Made by a program: the position numbers and the translations under genes
Part shown: piece after piece, positions 5,738 through 7,698 of the stretch
Numbering within the stretch: the stretch's first letter is position 1
Layout: each line of letters opens with the position of its first letter
The notes under the pieces: generated by a model
What the model saw: the letters and a program-made list of their open reading frames with translations, nothing else
What the model was told of the DNA's origin: nothing
Databases searched by the model: none
Source: Bog-473 sp964457065
Lineage (GTDB): Bacteria > Actinomycetota > Acidimicrobiia > Acidimicrobiales > RAAP-2
Direction: 5' to 3'
NCBI GenBank assembly: GCA_964457065.1
Contig: CAYWDQ010000142.1
Coordinates: 1 to 7,698 of the forward strand
Length of the DNA: 7,698 bases

Positions 5738-7698
5738 GCGCCCGGCGAGGCTCCGGCCAGCGCGTACAGAGTCGAGCGCTGCACGAGGGGCCGGCCGAGG
5801 GGGGCGACGATCGCCTCGAGCTCCTCGACGCCCATGCGCTGACCGTGCTGCGCGCCGGCCGCCCGCGAGATGTTCTCGTCCATCAGCGTCCCGCCGAGGT
5901 CGTTGACGCCCGCCTGCAGCACCTGGCGCGCACCTTCGGCGCCCATCTTGACCCAGCTGGCCTGGATGTTGTCGATGTCACCGGCGTAGGCGATGCGCGC
6001 CACCGCGTGCATCAGGAGCGTCTCGCGGAAGGTCGGCCCCCGCCGCGCCTTGCGCTGCAGGTAGAGCGGCGTCGCCATGTGCACGAACGGCAGCGGCACG
6101 AACTCGGTGAAGCCACCCGTCTCGCGTTGCAGGGCGCGGGTGACCACCATGTGGCGGGCCCAGCTGTGCGGCTGCTCCACCGAGCCGAACATGATCGTGA
6201 TGTTCGAGCGCAGCCCCACCGAGTGGGCCGTGCGGTGCGCCTCGAGCCATTCGTCGGTCGAGATCTTGTCGGGGCACAAAATGGCGCGCACGTCGTCGTC
6301 GAGGATCTCGGCCGCCGTCCCGGGCAGGGTCTTGAGGCCCGCCTCCTTCAACCGGGTCAGGTACTCGGCCAGCGGCACCTCCGAGCGCCGCGCCCCCTCG
6401 GTCACCTCGAGGGCGGTGAAGCCGTGGATGTGGATGGCCGTCGACGCCTCCCGCACCGCCTCGAGCACGTGGAGGTAGTAGTCCCCGTCGAAGCTGGGGT
6501 GGATGCCCCCCTGCAGGCACACCTCGGTGGCGCCCTCCGCCTCGGCCTCGGCCACACGCCGCGTGATCTCGTCGAGCTCGAGGAGGTACGGCGCGCCCCG
6601 CAGGTTCAGCGAGAGCGGGCCCTTGGAGAAGGCGCAGAAGCGGCACTTGAAGGTGCAGACGTTGGTGTAATTGATGTTGCGGTTGCGGACGAAGGTGACG
6701 GCGTCGCCGACCGCCTGGCGGCGCAGGTCGTCGGCCACCTCGGCCACCAGGCGGACCTCGGGGCCCCGGGCGCTGAAGAGGGTCACGATCTCCGCTGCGC
6801 CCACCTCCTGGCCCAGCCCGACGCCGGCCAGGACCTCGGCCACGGCGCCGCCCCCGTGGGGGACGTGGCCCGGCACCGCCGGACCGCCGAGCAGGAGCGG
6901 GGGCGGCTCCTCGCCGCCCGAGCACCACGTGGCGTCGCGGGCCAGGCCCTCGGCGTCGGAGGCGTCGAGGACGCCGAAGCGCAGCGCCGGGTCCAGCCAG
7001 CGCTCGGGGTCGAGGACGAACGACGGGTAGACGGTCAGCCGCGGGGCGAGCGTGTGCCCGGCCGCCTCGGTGGCCTCGCGGAGCACGTCGAGCGCCGGCC
7101 AGGCCCGCTCGGGGTTCACGTGGTCGGCGGTGACGGGGGACACGCCGCCCCAGTCGTCGATGCCTGCGTCGAGCAGCGGGACGAGGTCGTCGGAGAGGTT
7201 CGGAGGAGCCTGGACGTGGACCTCGCGCGGGAGCACCAGGCGCGCCGCCGCAATGGCCCACTGCAGGTCCTCGGGCGGGCAGGGCTCGGCGCGCGCCATG
7301 GCGGTGCCGGGCTTGGGGAGGAAGTTCTGGACGATGACCTCTTGGACGTGGCCGTGACGGGTGTGCGAGGCGGCGATGGCCCGCAGCGCGGCCAGCTGCC
7401 CGGGCCGGTCGTCCCCGATCCCCACCAGGATCCCCGTGGTGAAGGGGATGGCCAGCTCGCCGGCCGCCTCGAGCGTGGCCAGCCGGCGGGCCGGGTCCTT
7501 GTCGGGCGCGCCCCGGTGCGCAGCCAGGCCCTCGGCGAGCGACTCGATCATGGTGCCCTGGCTGGCCGAGACGGCGCGCAGCCGGGCCAGCTCGTCGGGG
7601 AAGAGCGCGCCCGCGTTGGCGTGGGGGAGCAGCCCGGTCTCCTCCAGGACGAGCCGGCACATCTCGACGAGGTAGTCGACCGTCGATGCGTGGCCGTG
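5734..7698 (-). CDS. fbiC: Fo synthase, fused CofG-CofH (FbiC), 5' end beyond the window
   Basis: FbiC makes Fo (7,8-didemethyl-8-hydroxy-5-deazariboflavin), the chromophore of cofactor F420, using two radical-SAM halves. CofH joins a tyrosine-derived radical to 5-amino-6-(D-ribitylamino)uracil, and CofG closes the ring. The window holds 654 residues with no start codon needed, because the frame is open through 7698. The first part is the CofG half: 'LVLEETGLLPHANAG', 'TTGILVGIGDD' (about 87-97) and 'VQNFLPKPGTAM' (about 123-134). After a Gly/Pro/Ala-rich linker comes CofH, with 'NRNINYTNVCTFKCRFCAFS'. Its CxxxCxxC cysteines are visible residues 348, 352 and 355 (codons within 6634-6657) and bind the 4Fe-4S cluster. 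'CLQGGIHP' and 'ASWVKMG' follow, with a complete C-terminus. Full FbiC is about 850 residues, so roughly 190, including the CofG cluster motif, lie to the right. Its stop overlaps the LOG start by GTGA, so it is the upstream known member of this operon. Confidence 0.96.
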   Translation of the reverse strand, partial: HGHASTVDYLVEMCRLVLEETGLLPHANAGALFPDELARLRAVSASQGTMIESLAEGLAAHRGAPDKDPARRLATLEAAGELAIPFTTGILVGIGDDRPGQLAALRAIAASHTRHGHVQEVIVQNFLPKPGTAMARAEPCPPEDLQWAIAAARLVLPREVHVQAPPNLSDDLVPLLDAGIDDWGGVSPVTADHVNPERAWPALDVLREATEAAGHTLAPRLTVYPSFVLDPERWLDPALRFGVLDASDAEGLARDATWCSGGEEPPPLLLGGPAVPGHVPHGGGAVAEVLAGVGLGQEVGAAEIVTLFSARGPEVRLVAEVADDLRRQAVGDAVTFVRNRNINYTNVCTFKCRFCAFSKGPLSLNLRGAPYLLELDEITRRVAEAEAEGATEVCLQGGIHPSFDGDYYLHVLEAVREASTAIHIHGFTALEVTEGARRSEVPLAEYLTRLKEAGLKTLPGTAAEILDDDVRAILCPDKISTDEWLEAHRTAHSVGLRSNITIMFGSVEQPHSWARHMVVTRALQRETGGFTEFVPLPFVHMATPLYLQRKARRGPTFRETLLMHAVARIAYAGDIDNIQASWVKMGAEGARQVLQAGVNDLGGTLMDENISRAAGAQHGQRMGVEELEAIVAPLGRPLVQRSTLYALAGASPGA

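Noticed and set aside
5978..7660. Minus-strand 560-residue frame overlapping fbiC
   Set aside because: It is an Arg/Pro/Gly-rich shadow; the neighbouring frame has the complete FbiC motifs.

Overview
The window is high-GC DNA from an uncultured-looking actinobacterium. The best taxonomic hint is Acidimicrobiia or a close relative. It rests on a fused CofG/CofH FbiC protein (the actinobacterial form), a Rv3717-like peptidoglycan amidase, and the 42-residue 'GYWLVA-DGG-F-YGDA' repeats, which I know as abundant in Acidimicrobiia secreted proteins. A 10-N scaffold gap shows that this is draft assembly, probably a metagenomic bin or draft genome. The placement is inference.

Layout. Positions 1-597 are clearly lower in GC (about 55-62% per line by hand count). 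They hold the C-terminal end of a TPR-rich regulator or ATPase whose frame breaks near 152. At about 597-600 the composition jumps to about 80% GC, and a minus-strand lytic transglycosylase domain is cut mid-motif at the same point. This looks like a chimeric assembly join or a rearrangement endpoint. From 808 a plus-strand group follows: an acyl-CoA ligase (interrupted by the N gap), a small hypothetical protein overlapping it by GTGA, and the RNA 2',3'-cyclic phosphodiesterase ThpR. Converging on it from the right is a minus-strand operon read fbiC (5' end outside the window), then a LOG-family protein, then a secreted N-acetylmuramoyl-L-alanine amidase. Both junctions in that operon are 4-base GTGA overlaps, so translation is probably coupled.

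How the genes work together. FbiC makes the deazaflavin Fo, the chromophore of cofactor F420. The LOG-family protein probably acts on nucleotides, and the amidase trims the cell wall. I see no single pathway joining them; they may share only expression. The acyl-CoA ligase activates a fatty or related acid for CoA-dependent metabolism.

I did not find a convincing new multi-gene system. The points most worth a second look are the composition and gene seam near 597, the frame break near 152 (which resembles a +1 recoding site but is more likely an error or decay), the repeat-plus-amidase fusion, and the small coupled ORF.
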